Positions 8,921 through 17,344 of a DNA stretch of 64,000 nt are shown here, piece after piece. The notes beneath the pieces were generated by a model, which saw only the letters and a program-made list of their open reading frames with translations, was not told the DNA's origin and made no database searches. Source of the stretch: Cyclobacteriaceae bacterium (GTDB lineage: Bacteria; Bacteroidota; Bacteroidia; Cytophagales; Cyclobacteriaceae); assembly GCA_028285685.1 (NCBI GenBank), contig JANQOR010000009.1, forward strand, positions 62,001 to 126,000, given 5' to 3'. How positions within the stretch are numbered: the stretch's first letter is position 1; each line of letters starts with the position of its first letter. A program made the position numbers and the translations under genes.

Positions 8921-10198
8921 CTACCTCTTACTCAAATAACCAAGTCGTACACCCATCAAAAGATGCTTGTAGGAGTCGCTGTTTTCTTGCTTTGGAGCGT
9001 CGAGAGTAAAGGAAACCTGCTCTTGGAAAATCATGATGAAATCGGAGCCCCCAAAAGCGAAATGGCCAAGCATATCTCCTTTTTGTACCTCTGCTCCTGG
9101 TTTGACATTTTCCTCAAAATTCACCGAGCCGACAGTCACCATTCCAATAGGTAGAAGCGCGACCAGTCCGTATTCCTTCGTTTCAAGGATCACACAACCT
9201 CGAGTCTCTACCGATTGCCATCCGGTCTTAGCGGTAGGATTGAATGCATATCTGTTGTTTTCAGCATCCCACTGGAGTATGCCACCGGTCGGATTGATGC
9301 CTTGGATAATTCGAACTTCTTTAACCGTTCCGCCGACTGGGAAATGGTATCGGTGGTAGTCGTTTACATTCAAAAAGGAATGTGTAAATGTACCGTTGCC
9401 AAAGGCGTCTTTGTATTCACTATCGTCTCCAATTAAATATGCAATAGAATTCAATGTTGCAGATTTAACAGGTACACCGTCCGGATGTATCAAATTAGAA
9501 TTGCCGTCAATGGCCCAAACTCCCTGTGGTTCGGAGTCCGCAAATGACGTCACCACGGAGTTATCCTCTGGTGAGCTGATTGGTCGCACCTCTGGAGAAA
9601 TTAGGTATCGAGCAAAGAACTCATTGAAGGACGACCAATTTGAGGGATCCTCATACCATCTATTTTGAAGGCCAAAATTGGGATCGTTCAAGGCCATTTG
9701 AAAATACTTATCATTCCATGAAACTTCAGAGTCTAGAAATTCGCCCCATGTTTTACTGAATGTGGTTAACCAGGAAGCAAACGGTTCCGCATATTGTAGA
9801 GAGTTATTTACCAGTCCCAGGTTTTCCAATTCAGGGAGTGGCTGATCCACCAAAAAATAGAAGTAACAAATACTCTGGAAGATATTATCGAAGATCTCCG
9901 GATAATCCTCCTTCTTTAGCAGTGCCCATGGCATGGACGTTTCAGACCACGAAACAAATTCGTAGTATTCTTGAAGGTTCTGTGCTGGATTTGTGTTTCG
10001 ATCAGGGTTGACCTGACGAGCTTTCTCAATTGATGCCATCAGCATCGTTTTTAATTCGGGATCACTTTCTACTAGTGAGATCAGCTCTTTTGTTGCCTTG
10101 CCAAATTCTTCCTTTTGTTGAGGGTTTTGACAAGAGGTCAAAAGCAAGAGAGATAAAACAAAAAATTGAAAGGGTAGTTTGTTTGTGAATCTATTCAT
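8921..10198 (-). CDS. PsiD-type pyruvoyl-dependent decarboxylase (phosphatidylserine decarboxylase superfamily), predicted lipoprotein
   Basis: 425 residues. A lipobox (LLTSCQ) follows the N-terminal hydrophobic segment, so the protein is predicted to be a lipoprotein. Residues 60-200 resemble the N-terminal domain that precedes the catalytic domain in fungal tryptophan decarboxylase PsiD and relatives, including the segment WSSFNEFFARYL followed by RPI. The catalytic half has the family triad by position: Asp221 in FADSE, His282 in NDYHRYHFPVGG and Ser385 in FAFGGSD, the expected self-cleavage site that forms the pyruvoyl cofactor. The substrate is unknown; aromatic amino acids or phosphatidylserine are candidates from family knowledge only. 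Export as a lipoprotein is unusual, since bacterial phosphatidylserine decarboxylases are inner-membrane proteins facing the cytoplasm. Confidence 0.85.
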   Translation of the reverse strand: MNRFTNKLPFQFFVLSLLLLTSCQNPQQKEEFGKATKELISLVESDPELKTMLMASIEKARQVNPDRNTNPAQNLQEYYEFVSWSETSMPWALLKKEDYPEIFDNIFQSICYFYFLVDQPLPELENLGLVNNSLQYAEPFASWLTTFSKTWGEFLDSEVSWNDKYFQMALNDPNFGLQNRWYEDPSNWSSFNEFFARYLISPEVRPISSPEDNSVVTSFADSEPQGVWAIDGNSNLIHPDGVPVKSATLNSIAYLIGDDSEYKDAFGNGTFTHSFLNVNDYHRYHFPVGGTVKEVRIIQGINPTGGILQWDAENNRYAFNPTAKTGWQSVETRGCVILETKEYGLVALLPIGMVTVGSVNFEENVKPGAEVQKGDMLGHFAFGGSDFIMIFQEQVSFTLDAPKQENSDSYKHLLMGVRLGYLSKR

Positions 10199-10398
10199 AG
10201 TGTCTTGGATAGTCTGTGGTCTGGCAATCTATTACACGAAGCTACTTAAGCGGTAGATTAGTTTGGAAGAATGTGGGTATACATATGGGTTTCAGAAAGA
10301 TCGAACTTCGTGGCATTGTTTAAGGATAATAAGTTGTTGGTGACGACACAACCAAGCAGCGGGTAACCGATAAGACAGAGTTTTAGTATCTTAATCCA

Positions 10399-10944
10399 AT
10401 GTCTACAGAGGAGTACTTTCATGTTTTTGAGAGCATCCTATATGCCGCGATCGTTACGCAGATGCTGGTTGGATGGAGTAAAATGATCGTTGAAAAAGGA
10501 ACCTACAGATTCTATTGGGTTCATTTTCTGATGTCAGTCGATTTTTTACTTTTCATGGTTCAGAGGTATTATTCCTTTAGAAATATGTCTCATTTTGTAG
10601 ACATCACCAACTCTTTGTCTTTCACGATTGTCCTGTTGCTACCACCAGCAGCCGGGTTCGTTACAGCTTTTATTCTTTTTCCAAAATCGATGGCTGGAAC
10701 CGACTTTAGAGAACACCTAATGAAATTTCGACTGCCGGTTGGACTATCGGTTATCATAATCGTCGGTTACACGTTGTACCGTAATCTTACCCATGTAGGG
10801 AGCGGGAGCTTTATGAGTTACGGTCCTCATCTAGTTTTCATTCTCCTTTGGGCTGCATTCATCATTTTCAGAAATCTAAAACTGGCTGCCTTTCTTAGCG
10901 TTTTTTCCTTCGTCGTGATGATCTACTTTTTGATTATTGCTTGA
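10399..10944 (+). CDS. Small multi-pass membrane protein of unknown function
   Basis: 181 residues with about five hydrophobic helices: FVDITNSLSFTIVLLLPPAAGF, LPVGLSVIIIVGYTLY, LVFILLWAAFIIF and others. There are no charged motifs that suggest an enzyme or transporter. I do not recognise the family. It stands alone, divergent from the decarboxylase-like gene with 200 bases between, which should hold both promoters. Confidence 0.7.
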   Translation: MSTEEYFHVFESILYAAIVTQMLVGWSKMIVEKGTYRFYWVHFLMSVDFLLFMVQRYYSFRNMSHFVDITNSLSFTIVLLLPPAAGFVTAFILFPKSMAGTDFREHLMKFRLPVGLSVIIIVGYTLYRNLTHVGSGSFMSYGPHLVFILLWAAFIIFRNLKLAAFLSVFSFVVMIYFLIIA

Positions 10945-11055
10945 TTCCCAACTGAGTGTGAAAAAAACGCTATGCAAAGCTACTCCTGTATAAAGACACC
11001 TCAGGATTAAAACTGAGAACATTTCTAATTGGAAAATCGTTTTTATCCTCGATTC

Positions 11056-11898
11056 ATGCGATTATTTTTTTGTATCTATCTATCAGGTTTGTTTGCTCTT
11101 CATAAGTCTCATGCCCAGCCAGCATGGGTACCAAGCACTGATCAAATCAGTTTCACTTATAAGGGTGAAATTCTTGTAATAGGACCAGACCGGGATCTAA
11201 TAAACCTAACCAATTCGCAATCAACGGAGATTCACAAATCTTTTTCTCCAGATGGTCAAAAAGTTGCGTTTGATAGTGACAGATCTGGAGCTATGGAGAT
11301 ATACACGATGAACCTTGATGGCTCTGATCTAAGGCAGCTGACTTTCGATAGCAGTAGAAATTTAGTTCCAGTCTGGTCTAAAGACGGTAAAAAGATTGCC
11401 TTTAATAGTACCAGGGACGGAAATTGGGAAATTTATACAATGGATTTAGATGGGACTAATCAGGTCAACGTTAGCAATAACTCCGCATCAGATCTAGTGC
11501 GTTCCTGGTCATGGGACGGAGAAAAAATCCTTTTTGATTCCGATAGAGCAGGTTCCAGAGATATTTATGTAATGGACAAAGATGGAACAGACGTCAAAGT
11601 TCTAGTCGATTGGCCATCAAATGAAAGAATTGCCATGGCCGCACCAGATGATCGCATTGCTTTCTCTTCCGACAAAAATGGGAATGAAGATATATTCATA
11701 ATGGATGAGAATGGTGGCAATGTAAATGTGCTTGTCCAGACTGAGGGCAACGAATTCTATCCTTTTTTTTCAGTAGAAAATCGGAATATTATCACTTTGA
11801 TCAGTGACGCCAGTGGAGAAAGAGAAGTGTATACTCTTAACATCAATAAGGGAAAAATGACTCAGATAACAAAACGAGGTAAGTTTTCAGGCAATTGA
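11056..11898 (+). CDS. Secreted TolB-like PD40 beta-propeller protein
   Basis: About 280 residues. After a signal peptide (MRLFFCIYLSGLFALHKSHAQ) come five or six PD40/TolB repeats, each with the pattern SxDGxKIAFxSxRxGxxEIYxMxxDG (for example SFSPDGQKVAFDSDRSGAMEIYTMNLDG). This builds a TolB-like propeller. There is no attached catalytic or OmpA domain. The ATG at 11056 is chosen because it begins the signal peptide; an in-frame TTG at 11029 is possible. The role is probably binding or scaffolding outside the cytoplasm. No operon partners are visible. Confidence 0.83.
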   Translation: MRLFFCIYLSGLFALHKSHAQPAWVPSTDQISFTYKGEILVIGPDRDLINLTNSQSTEIHKSFSPDGQKVAFDSDRSGAMEIYTMNLDGSDLRQLTFDSSRNLVPVWSKDGKKIAFNSTRDGNWEIYTMDLDGTNQVNVSNNSASDLVRSWSWDGEKILFDSDRAGSRDIYVMDKDGTDVKVLVDWPSNERIAMAAPDDRIAFSSDKNGNEDIFIMDENGGNVNVLVQTEGNEFYPFFSVENRNIITLISDASGEREVYTLNINKGKMTQITKRGKFSGN

Positions 11899-11998
11899 GG
11901 TCGCCAGCCCTTGATGGTTACCGTTCGATGACAAAACCAACGTGACCTATGCTTGGCAAATGCTCAAGAGATGTGCTCTATCCCCCTCCGCTTGGATT

Positions 11999-12907
11999 TT
12001 ACTGTCTTAATTCTTCTATTACTGAACTTGAGATCCAAAATATATCTTGCGTACCATCTACTGGCCGATCAAAGAAAAGCACTCTTCCATCCGAACTGAT
12101 CCTCGGTGCAACCTCATATTTGGAGGAATTAACCTTGCTTCCCAAGTTTTTCGGTTCCCCCCACTTTCCTTCTACCTTAAAACTCACATAAATATCAGTA
12201 CCTCCATAACCACCTTCGCGATCGGAAGCCCACATTAAGTATGACTCATCAGGTGAGATGAAGGGATCCCAATCCTCATATTCGGAGTTCAGTGTCCGAA
12301 TGTTAACTACTGAATCTTGTTCAATAAAATAGGTGTGTAAATCACCTTTTCCCACACTTCCAATCTCTTCGATGTTCCCGCCAAAATATAGGACGTTGCT
12401 ATTTGATCGTGAGTGGTTAGGAAACCAAAAGCCATTGTCGGTCGGGTAACCAATATCAACTATTTCCGGAGACATCCAGTTGTTTTCTTCATCCCTTATT
12501 GATTTCCATATCCTTCCATTCCACAGTTCATTCCCGGGTGGCCTTGATGAAACAAAGAACAGCTCTTTTCCTGAATAACTGATAAACGGTTCCCAATTTC
12601 CGTAGCTTCCCAGGATTTCAAGCTTTGCTGGCAGATTCCATTTCCCATTTGCGTACTTGCTTTGGTAAACGGCTTTATCTCGCATCGAGTCTGTAAATAC
12701 ATTGAAGTAAAACTCCTGGCCATCAACTGAAAAATTTGCATTTCCCTCCCATCTATTCTCGAGAGAGATAATTCCGGGAGCAAATATGTCAGCCTTTTCG
12801 ATTGGAATTTCTAGACCAAAGTAGTCGATCGAAATTGCCTTGTCGTTGCTCTTGCATGAAGTAAATAACAAGATTGCTGGAAATAATAGTTGGGTAGTTG
12901 TTTTCAT
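11999..12907 (-). CDS. PD40 beta-propeller lipoprotein
   Basis: About 302 residues starting at MKTTTQLLFPAILLFTSC, whose LLFTSC lipobox predicts a lipoprotein. Repeats such as NWEPFISYSGKELFFVSSRP, DWDPFISPDESYLMWASDREGGYGGTDIYVSF and EVAPRISSDGRVLFFDRP are the WD40-like PD40 type found in periplasmic and outer-membrane-linked proteins of Bacteroidota. The upstream in-frame ATG (12940) would place residues before the lipoprotein signal and is less likely. It is followed by, and convergent with, the other PD40 gene. Function beyond binding is not known. Confidence 0.82.
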   Translation of the reverse strand: MKTTTQLLFPAILLFTSCKSNDKAISIDYFGLEIPIEKADIFAPGIISLENRWEGNANFSVDGQEFYFNVFTDSMRDKAVYQSKYANGKWNLPAKLEILGSYGNWEPFISYSGKELFFVSSRPPGNELWNGRIWKSIRDEENNWMSPEIVDIGYPTDNGFWFPNHSRSNSNVLYFGGNIEEIGSVGKGDLHTYFIEQDSVVNIRTLNSEYEDWDPFISPDESYLMWASDREGGYGGTDIYVSFKVEGKWGEPKNLGSKVNSSKYEVAPRISSDGRVLFFDRPVDGTQDIFWISSSVIEELRQ

Positions 12908-12961
12908 ATGTAGTGTGATGCTGGTATAAGCTATCAGCACTAACCCTACGAAGAATAATCT

Positions 12962-13624
12962 CTATTGTTTGGATTTAACCTGCCCTATTATCTCTACGAA
13001 CTCTTCGTATGTTCTACTTCCAAAAAATCGACTTCTAACCTCACCTTTATCAATAATGATCGTCAGTGGTAGGAATTTTTCAGGGTTAATCCATGAATAG
13101 TTGGGCTGCGAGCCAACGATAGAAGGACTTTCCACTCTAGAAAGAAAAGGTTCAATTTTCGAAGGGTCTTCATCGCTAACCGCTATAACCACCAAATCTT
13201 CTGAAAATTCTTCCTCCAACTTTTGCAGATCTGGAAATTCCCTGATACATGGAGGACAGTAGGTGCCCCAAAAGTTTAGGAGAACGATCTTTTCATCATA
13301 GTTTTTCAGAGCTTCAATTTCACCCGTAGCAATATTCAAATACTCGAAGTGAACCATTTCAGAACCAATAGAGCCATCCACAGTGGACAAAGCAGCAACC
13401 ATTGGTTTAAAGGAGAAATTGATCAGGTAGATCAACATACCTAAAAAGACTGCCAAAACAGTTAAACCTGGTCTTACGATTTTCTTTCCTCGGTTTGAAA
13501 AATTGGATTTTGAAATCCTCCAGTCCATGATGAATATCAGTACGAAAACCGGAATCAATACATAATTCCCATATTGATCGAAAAAACTTGCGTTCTCACC
13601 AATTAGCTGAGCTATACGTTCCAT
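12962..13624 (-). CDS. Membrane-anchored TlpA-like thioredoxin
   Basis: 220 residues. Two hydrophobic helices (about residues 20-34 and 53-70) precede a thioredoxin-fold domain with the active-site motif CPPC (Cys123 and Cys126) in FWGTYCPPCIREFPDL, and a cis-Pro region near FLPLTIIID. This is the TlpA/ResA-like group that handles disulfides on the periplasmic side. The conserved strand IVLLNFWG is intact. It is the gene directly upstream of the PD40 lipoprotein on the same strand (54 bases between), so co-transcription is possible. Confidence 0.9.
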   Translation of the reverse strand: MERIAQLIGENASFFDQYGNYVLIPVFVLIFIMDWRISKSNFSNRGKKIVRPGLTVLAVFLGMLIYLINFSFKPMVAALSTVDGSIGSEMVHFEYLNIATGEIEALKNYDEKIVLLNFWGTYCPPCIREFPDLQKLEEEFSEDLVVIAVSDEDPSKIEPFLSRVESPSIVGSQPNYSWINPEKFLPLTIIIDKGEVRSRFFGSRTYEEFVEIIGQVKSKQ

Positions 13625-14100
13625 TGGTAAATCTTTAGGTCACTACTTGATCCATTGAATAAAAGTCGCATTGGATTTATAGTTACACTAATGTATTGTA
13701 ATCTGCGAGAACTTTAGGACTAATTTCGAAGAGGTATTTGCTCTGAAGCAATACTATATTTTTTCCAGCTATCGTTACAGAAACAATTGCCTAGACTAAC
13801 CAGACTAGTGCGCTTTGTAATGAAAGAGGTTAGTACTTCCTAAAGCCAGTTCAGAAATGAGAGTTGGCAGCTTGTTCTGTTTCCCGCCTACAGCATGATC
13901 GATTAGTCGTCAAATAACAAACCCAAGAAAGATCGGTGTTGTGACAACAAGAGAAAGAAGTATAAGCTGGGACAAAAATGCCGAGCGCTTGGTATTCGAT
14001 TATGATGGTACGGCAGCTGAAGATATTTTCAATTACAAAGAGGATGTTTGGTTGTTATGGTTATTGTTAGTATTTTGCTAAATAACGGTATTCATTATTT
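13625..14100. other. 476-base intergenic region at the edge of an accessory island
   Basis: The region separates the divergent thioredoxin and papain-like protease genes. The first 270 bases show nothing recognisable. The last part contains a 62-codon open stretch without a start (13896-14081), annotated separately as a relic. No hairpin with a T-tract or tRNA was found. Confidence 0.5.
13896..14081 (+). pseudogene. Possible gene relic without start codon
   Basis: Reading the plus strand in frame from the TGA at 13896 gives about 60 sense codons up to the TAA at 14079. The translation includes WDKNAERLVFDYDGTAAEDI, which has natural-looking composition and a pattern common in repeat or propeller proteins. 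There is no ATG at its front, and the sequence degenerates into Leu/Trp-rich codons at its end. It could be the remnant of a gene displaced by the neighbouring protease pair. It may also be chance. Confidence 0.25.
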
Positions 14101-14628
14101 GTGAGAAAGGAATTAGATATTAGTGCAATTAAGCAAGAAACAACTGAATGGTGCTGGGCGGCGTGCGCACAAATGATCATAGGGTTCACGAACAATAACC
14201 AGCTGACTCAAGAGCAAATCGTAGCTACGATGTACGGCGTACCTGTTAAAAGTGTATCTGTGAAAAATCCGGATTGCAATAGACCTGCCAGTGTGTCTGA
14301 GATAATGGACGTATTTGATGAATATTCAGTTTCATATGAATATTCGACTGGAGTGCTGAGCTATGAGGATCTAATAAATGAATTAAATACAAGGCCTGTT
14401 GAAATTGGCATAAAATGGGCGGATGGTGCTATGCATGCCATATTGGTATTTGGCTACAACACAAACTACAAGACATTGCAAGAGGTTTTAATCAGGGATC
14501 CAGCAGATGATAAAGCACCTACAGTCACATATGATTACGCTGACTTAATTAATGGCCACTACGGGCAAAGATCGAGGGGTAAGTGGATTGATACTTTCTG
14601 GAAACTTCAAAAAGTGGCTCCAGTCTAG
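14101..14628 (+). CDS. Papain-like cysteine protease (C39/AvrRpt2-like)
   Basis: 175 residues starting at a GTG. The motif QETTEWCWAACAQMI holds the probable oxyanion Gln12 and nucleophile Cys18, with the second Cys (22) typical of this family. His112 in AMHAILVFGY and Asp133 in LIRDPADD complete a papain-like triad. This is the small single-domain 'papain-like cysteine protease' group that includes the AvrRpt2 fold and relatives of C39 peptidases. There is no signal peptide or membrane segment, so it is predicted cytosolic unless exported by a specialised system. The next gene begins 49 bases downstream on the same strand, which suggests an operon in which the protease may act on or with the 231-residue protein. 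Confidence 0.82.
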   Translation: MRKELDISAIKQETTEWCWAACAQMIIGFTNNNQLTQEQIVATMYGVPVKSVSVKNPDCNRPASVSEIMDVFDEYSVSYEYSTGVLSYEDLINELNTRPVEIGIKWADGAMHAILVFGYNTNYKTLQEVLIRDPADDKAPTVTYDYADLINGHYGQRSRGKWIDTFWKLQKVAPV

Positions 14629-14677
14629 GCAGTCAATGTATTGGAAATACTTGTCATTAAACTAAAACAAAAGAAAA

Positions 14678-15373
14678 ATGAGCGAAATATCGGATTTAGG
14701 TGAATCACTTAAGAAAATCATTCCCGGACTGCATCAGTTACCTAACGTTTTGTTTTCGAACGACATTAGTATTGGTGATGTTGGAGATATATCAGACGGA
14801 GTAATATTCACGCAAAAATATTCTAGCAGTCAACTACCGATTCCTGTTCCCAAAATAACAAAAAATCCAGGTGAAGAATTTACACACAATTTTGATTGTA
14901 ATCTGGAAGGAGATGTGGGTTTAAGTGGTGAGGCTAAATTACCAGAAGGTGGACTTACTACTGATGCTACGATCACTTTTAATTCAAGTGGTAGCTACTA
15001 CATTTACTCACCATACATGTGGACAGAAATTGTTTCAGTAGGGTATGGTGCCTTTGGCGAAGAAATATGGAAGGCTGATCCGCATAAGTATAAACTACTG
15101 CAACAATGTGTTTACCAGGTATTTAAAGTTAACTCGGCTCTTTTAATTTACTCTCAAGCAGAAGGCGTGGAGGTCAAAGTCAACGCTGAGTATACTGAAT
15201 CGGAGGCTGGAAATATCTCAGGCAGTTTTGGTGTAAGTGGAATGTCCAATTCATCTGGAGTGATCAAATACCCGGCGGATGATTCGCCTTTTCCCCCTAT
15301 TTTAAATATACCCGCTGTGATCGGCGTTAGTACGCTAAGGTGGCAGGCTGGAGGAAATGTGTTAGACAATTAG
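14678..15373 (+). CDS. Unrecognised 231-residue protein paired with the protease
   Basis: No family is recognised. The protein has no signal peptide or obvious membrane helix. An N-terminal helix (SDLGESLKKIIPGL) is followed by a Pro-rich stretch (QLPIPVPKITKNPGEEF) and a long series of beta-strand-like segments. These include alternating small/polar stretches such as LEGDVGLSGEAKLPEGG, SGSYYIYSPYMWTEIVSV, CVYQVFKVNSALLIYSQAEG, VEVKVNAEYTESEAGNISG and SGSFGVSGMSNSSG. Such glycine/serine amphipathic strands occur in pore-forming and membrane-binding beta proteins, so an effector role is possible but only inferred. An A-rich leader precedes the ATG, typical for this phylum. The context is a likely two-gene unit with the cysteine protease and a caspase-like gene convergent 242 bases away. 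Confidence 0.7.
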   Translation: MSEISDLGESLKKIIPGLHQLPNVLFSNDISIGDVGDISDGVIFTQKYSSSQLPIPVPKITKNPGEEFTHNFDCNLEGDVGLSGEAKLPEGGLTTDATITFNSSGSYYIYSPYMWTEIVSVGYGAFGEEIWKADPHKYKLLQQCVYQVFKVNSALLIYSQAEGVEVKVNAEYTESEAGNISGSFGVSGMSNSSGVIKYPADDSPFPPILNIPAVIGVSTLRWQAGGNVLDN

Positions 15374-15615
15374 AGTCACTATTTCTATTCTTCTACTCCT
15401 TCATTTCCTTTATTCAGGAGAAATAATGTCACGTTCTTGAATTGGTTAAGCAATTCTCATTTGGTAGGAAAATAGTATATCCAAGGCTGTTGGTGCCAAA
15501 ACCGACAATCGCTGGAAAAATGAGCTTCAGAAGCACGAATTAGTTGGCACTAGGGTCAAAAGGTATATCAATTTACGATTTCAAACACCCAAACATTTCC
15601 TCGATTAGAATTCAG

Positions 15616-17208
15616 CTACTCTTTTTCTCGCTTGATGAAAATAAAGTCGCCACCCTCATCCCCTGTGTTCTGTATTGTTCCGAATTGGGGTATGTTCGTG
15701 GTGTTATTGATGATAGCTATTTCAATTTCGTGGAACAACTGTTTAGACGGGAAGTATTCTTTCTCATTCGTCGAGAGTGCCTTAAGAAGATACTTCATGA
15801 ACTTACTTTCATCAGGGACGGTGTTAAGAGTTCCTGAAGTCATAGCCTTTCGACTTGGTAGTTTATTCAATCGGTAATAACCATAATCATCAATCGATTT
15901 CGTTACTTCTCGAGTCTTGAAGATACTCCCACTAAAACACGCATCTGAGATTAGTAATGTATGCTTTGTACTCAGTCCAGCTATATAATCACGGATTGTA
16001 CTGTTGCTGATCCAATTTGCTTTGCTTTGAATCGTTGCATCAGAGGACAACCAATAGCCGATGTTCAGTTTTTCATCCCATATACCATGTCCTGCATAGA
16101 AGATGAGAAGGTTATCTTTTTCTGTTAGCTGATTAGAAATTTTTTCGAACGAATTGATGATATCCGCCCGCTTCGGATTTTGCAGAATGGTGATGTTTTC
16201 ATCTTTGAAGGTGTAATTTTCGGTAAGCTCTGTCTTGAGACTTATGGCATCACTAATAGGTTTACTTAGGTCAACCAAGTTGGCCTGATTGTTTTGATAG
16301 TCTTCTATACCTATCAGTAGTGCGTAGTATTTTGGTTTTGCCTCATCTATCGTTTCGGGATTCCTTTCGGTTTCTACTTGAGCAACAGTGGGACTGTTAG
16401 ATGGGTAGTCAGTATTTATCAGCTTAATAACATCTTCTGGCAGTGTCGCTGAATAAATTTTACTAGTAACATGGCCAATACTAAAGAAAACTTCATGAGT
16501 CTCTTCGCTATAACTTGTAACCCAAATGTTTTTGTTCTTTTCTTCCGGAATGTCGACTTTGATACGAAATGGGATACTCCATTCTGAAGTGTTCCTCGTG
16601 ACTATGTTAAATTCACGTTGTTTTGTGTTCCTGTATAATAATCCATTGTTTCCTATGGGAACGCAATTAAAGATTCCAATCCCTTTTCTTGTAATTCTAT
16701 CGGGTACCTTGTTCTTGATAGTGGTATTGTTAAAATACACTTCGTAAACACTACCATTTGATACTCTGTCTGAATAGAAAAATTTATTAGGATTCCCAAG
16801 GTTATACCAGAACATCTCAGTCTTTGAAATGTCTCTATAGTCCCAAGGTATTGGAGCAGTAAATTCATTATTTATAAAGTCACTTTTGTAGATGATGGAA
16901 GCATCTTCTTGATTGAAATAGAGTGTTTTTCCGTTAAACCCCTTAATGTTATTACGACCAGATTCATGACCGATGTTGTTTAACATTGGTATCGTGATAG
17001 GGTCAGACCATTGCCCAGCGGTTCTTTTAGTCAAATAATATAGACCGCTGGAGTAAACGAGCGTCGATCCATCCGGGGAAACAAAAGCATAGTAATTCCT
17101 TTTTACCTCGGGGCTGTTGATTTTTTCCGGAAGAGGACTTGCTGTAATTCGGTATTGTGCTTGAGGTGCGTTCAGCAACACAAATACCAGTATAGTAGTC
17201 AAGACCAT
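15616..17208 (-). CDS. Secreted caspase-family (C14) protease with N-terminal PD40-like propeller
   Basis: About 530 residues. A signal peptide (MVLTTILVFVLLNAPQAQ) is followed by some 290 residues with PD40-like strands (FVSPDGSTLVYSSG, KTLYFNQED, NKFFYSDRVSNGSVYEVYF). A caspase/metacaspase domain begins at KYYALLIGIEDYQN. The catalytic pair is His374 in FYAGHG and Cys424 in SDACFSGS. These 'orthocaspase' domains cleave after basic or acidic residues depending on subgroup; specificity cannot be told here. The ATG at 17208 is chosen because it begins the signal peptide, with an in-frame ATG at 17250 as the alternative. It is convergent with the protease pair. A short motif shared with the VPS10 gene lies upstream. 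Confidence 0.88.
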   Translation of the reverse strand: MVLTTILVFVLLNAPQAQYRITASPLPEKINSPEVKRNYYAFVSPDGSTLVYSSGLYYLTKRTAGQWSDPITIPMLNNIGHESGRNNIKGFNGKTLYFNQEDASIIYKSDFINNEFTAPIPWDYRDISKTEMFWYNLGNPNKFFYSDRVSNGSVYEVYFNNTTIKNKVPDRITRKGIGIFNCVPIGNNGLLYRNTKQREFNIVTRNTSEWSIPFRIKVDIPEEKNKNIWVTSYSEETHEVFFSIGHVTSKIYSATLPEDVIKLINTDYPSNSPTVAQVETERNPETIDEAKPKYYALLIGIEDYQNNQANLVDLSKPISDAISLKTELTENYTFKDENITILQNPKRADIINSFEKISNQLTEKDNLLIFYAGHGIWDEKLNIGYWLSSDATIQSKANWISNSTIRDYIAGLSTKHTLLISDACFSGSIFKTREVTKSIDDYGYYRLNKLPSRKAMTSGTLNTVPDESKFMKYLLKALSTNEKEYFPSKQLFHEIEIAIINNTTNIPQFGTIQNTGDEGGDFIFIKREKE

Positions 17209-17267
17209 TTTTAGGTGGACCAAATCAATGCCAGCGCCCAGGTACAACATGTGACTGTACGTTTAAC

Positions 17268-17287
17268 CTTCTAAGCTAGCGGATTTG
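17268..17287 (-). promoter_or_regulatory. Upstream motif shared with the VPS10 gene
   Basis: Second copy of the 20-mer described at 2843-2862, in the same orientation relative to the downstream gene and 59 bases before the chosen caspase start. The two copies differ at only two transition positions. No -7/-33 Bacteroidota promoter could be placed with confidence around it. Confidence 0.3.
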
Positions 17288-17344
17288 AAGTGCACTTTCA
17301 AGTTACATTTAGAGGCATTTAGTCCACTGGAATACCAGGTTGAA

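Noticed and set aside
14678-15373. Bacterial gasdermin identity for the 231-residue protein
   Set aside because: The protein lacks the N-terminal Cys for lipidation and the usual first-strand motif, and the nearby caspase is exported and on the opposite strand. A gasdermin-like fold remains only a speculation to be tested by structure search.
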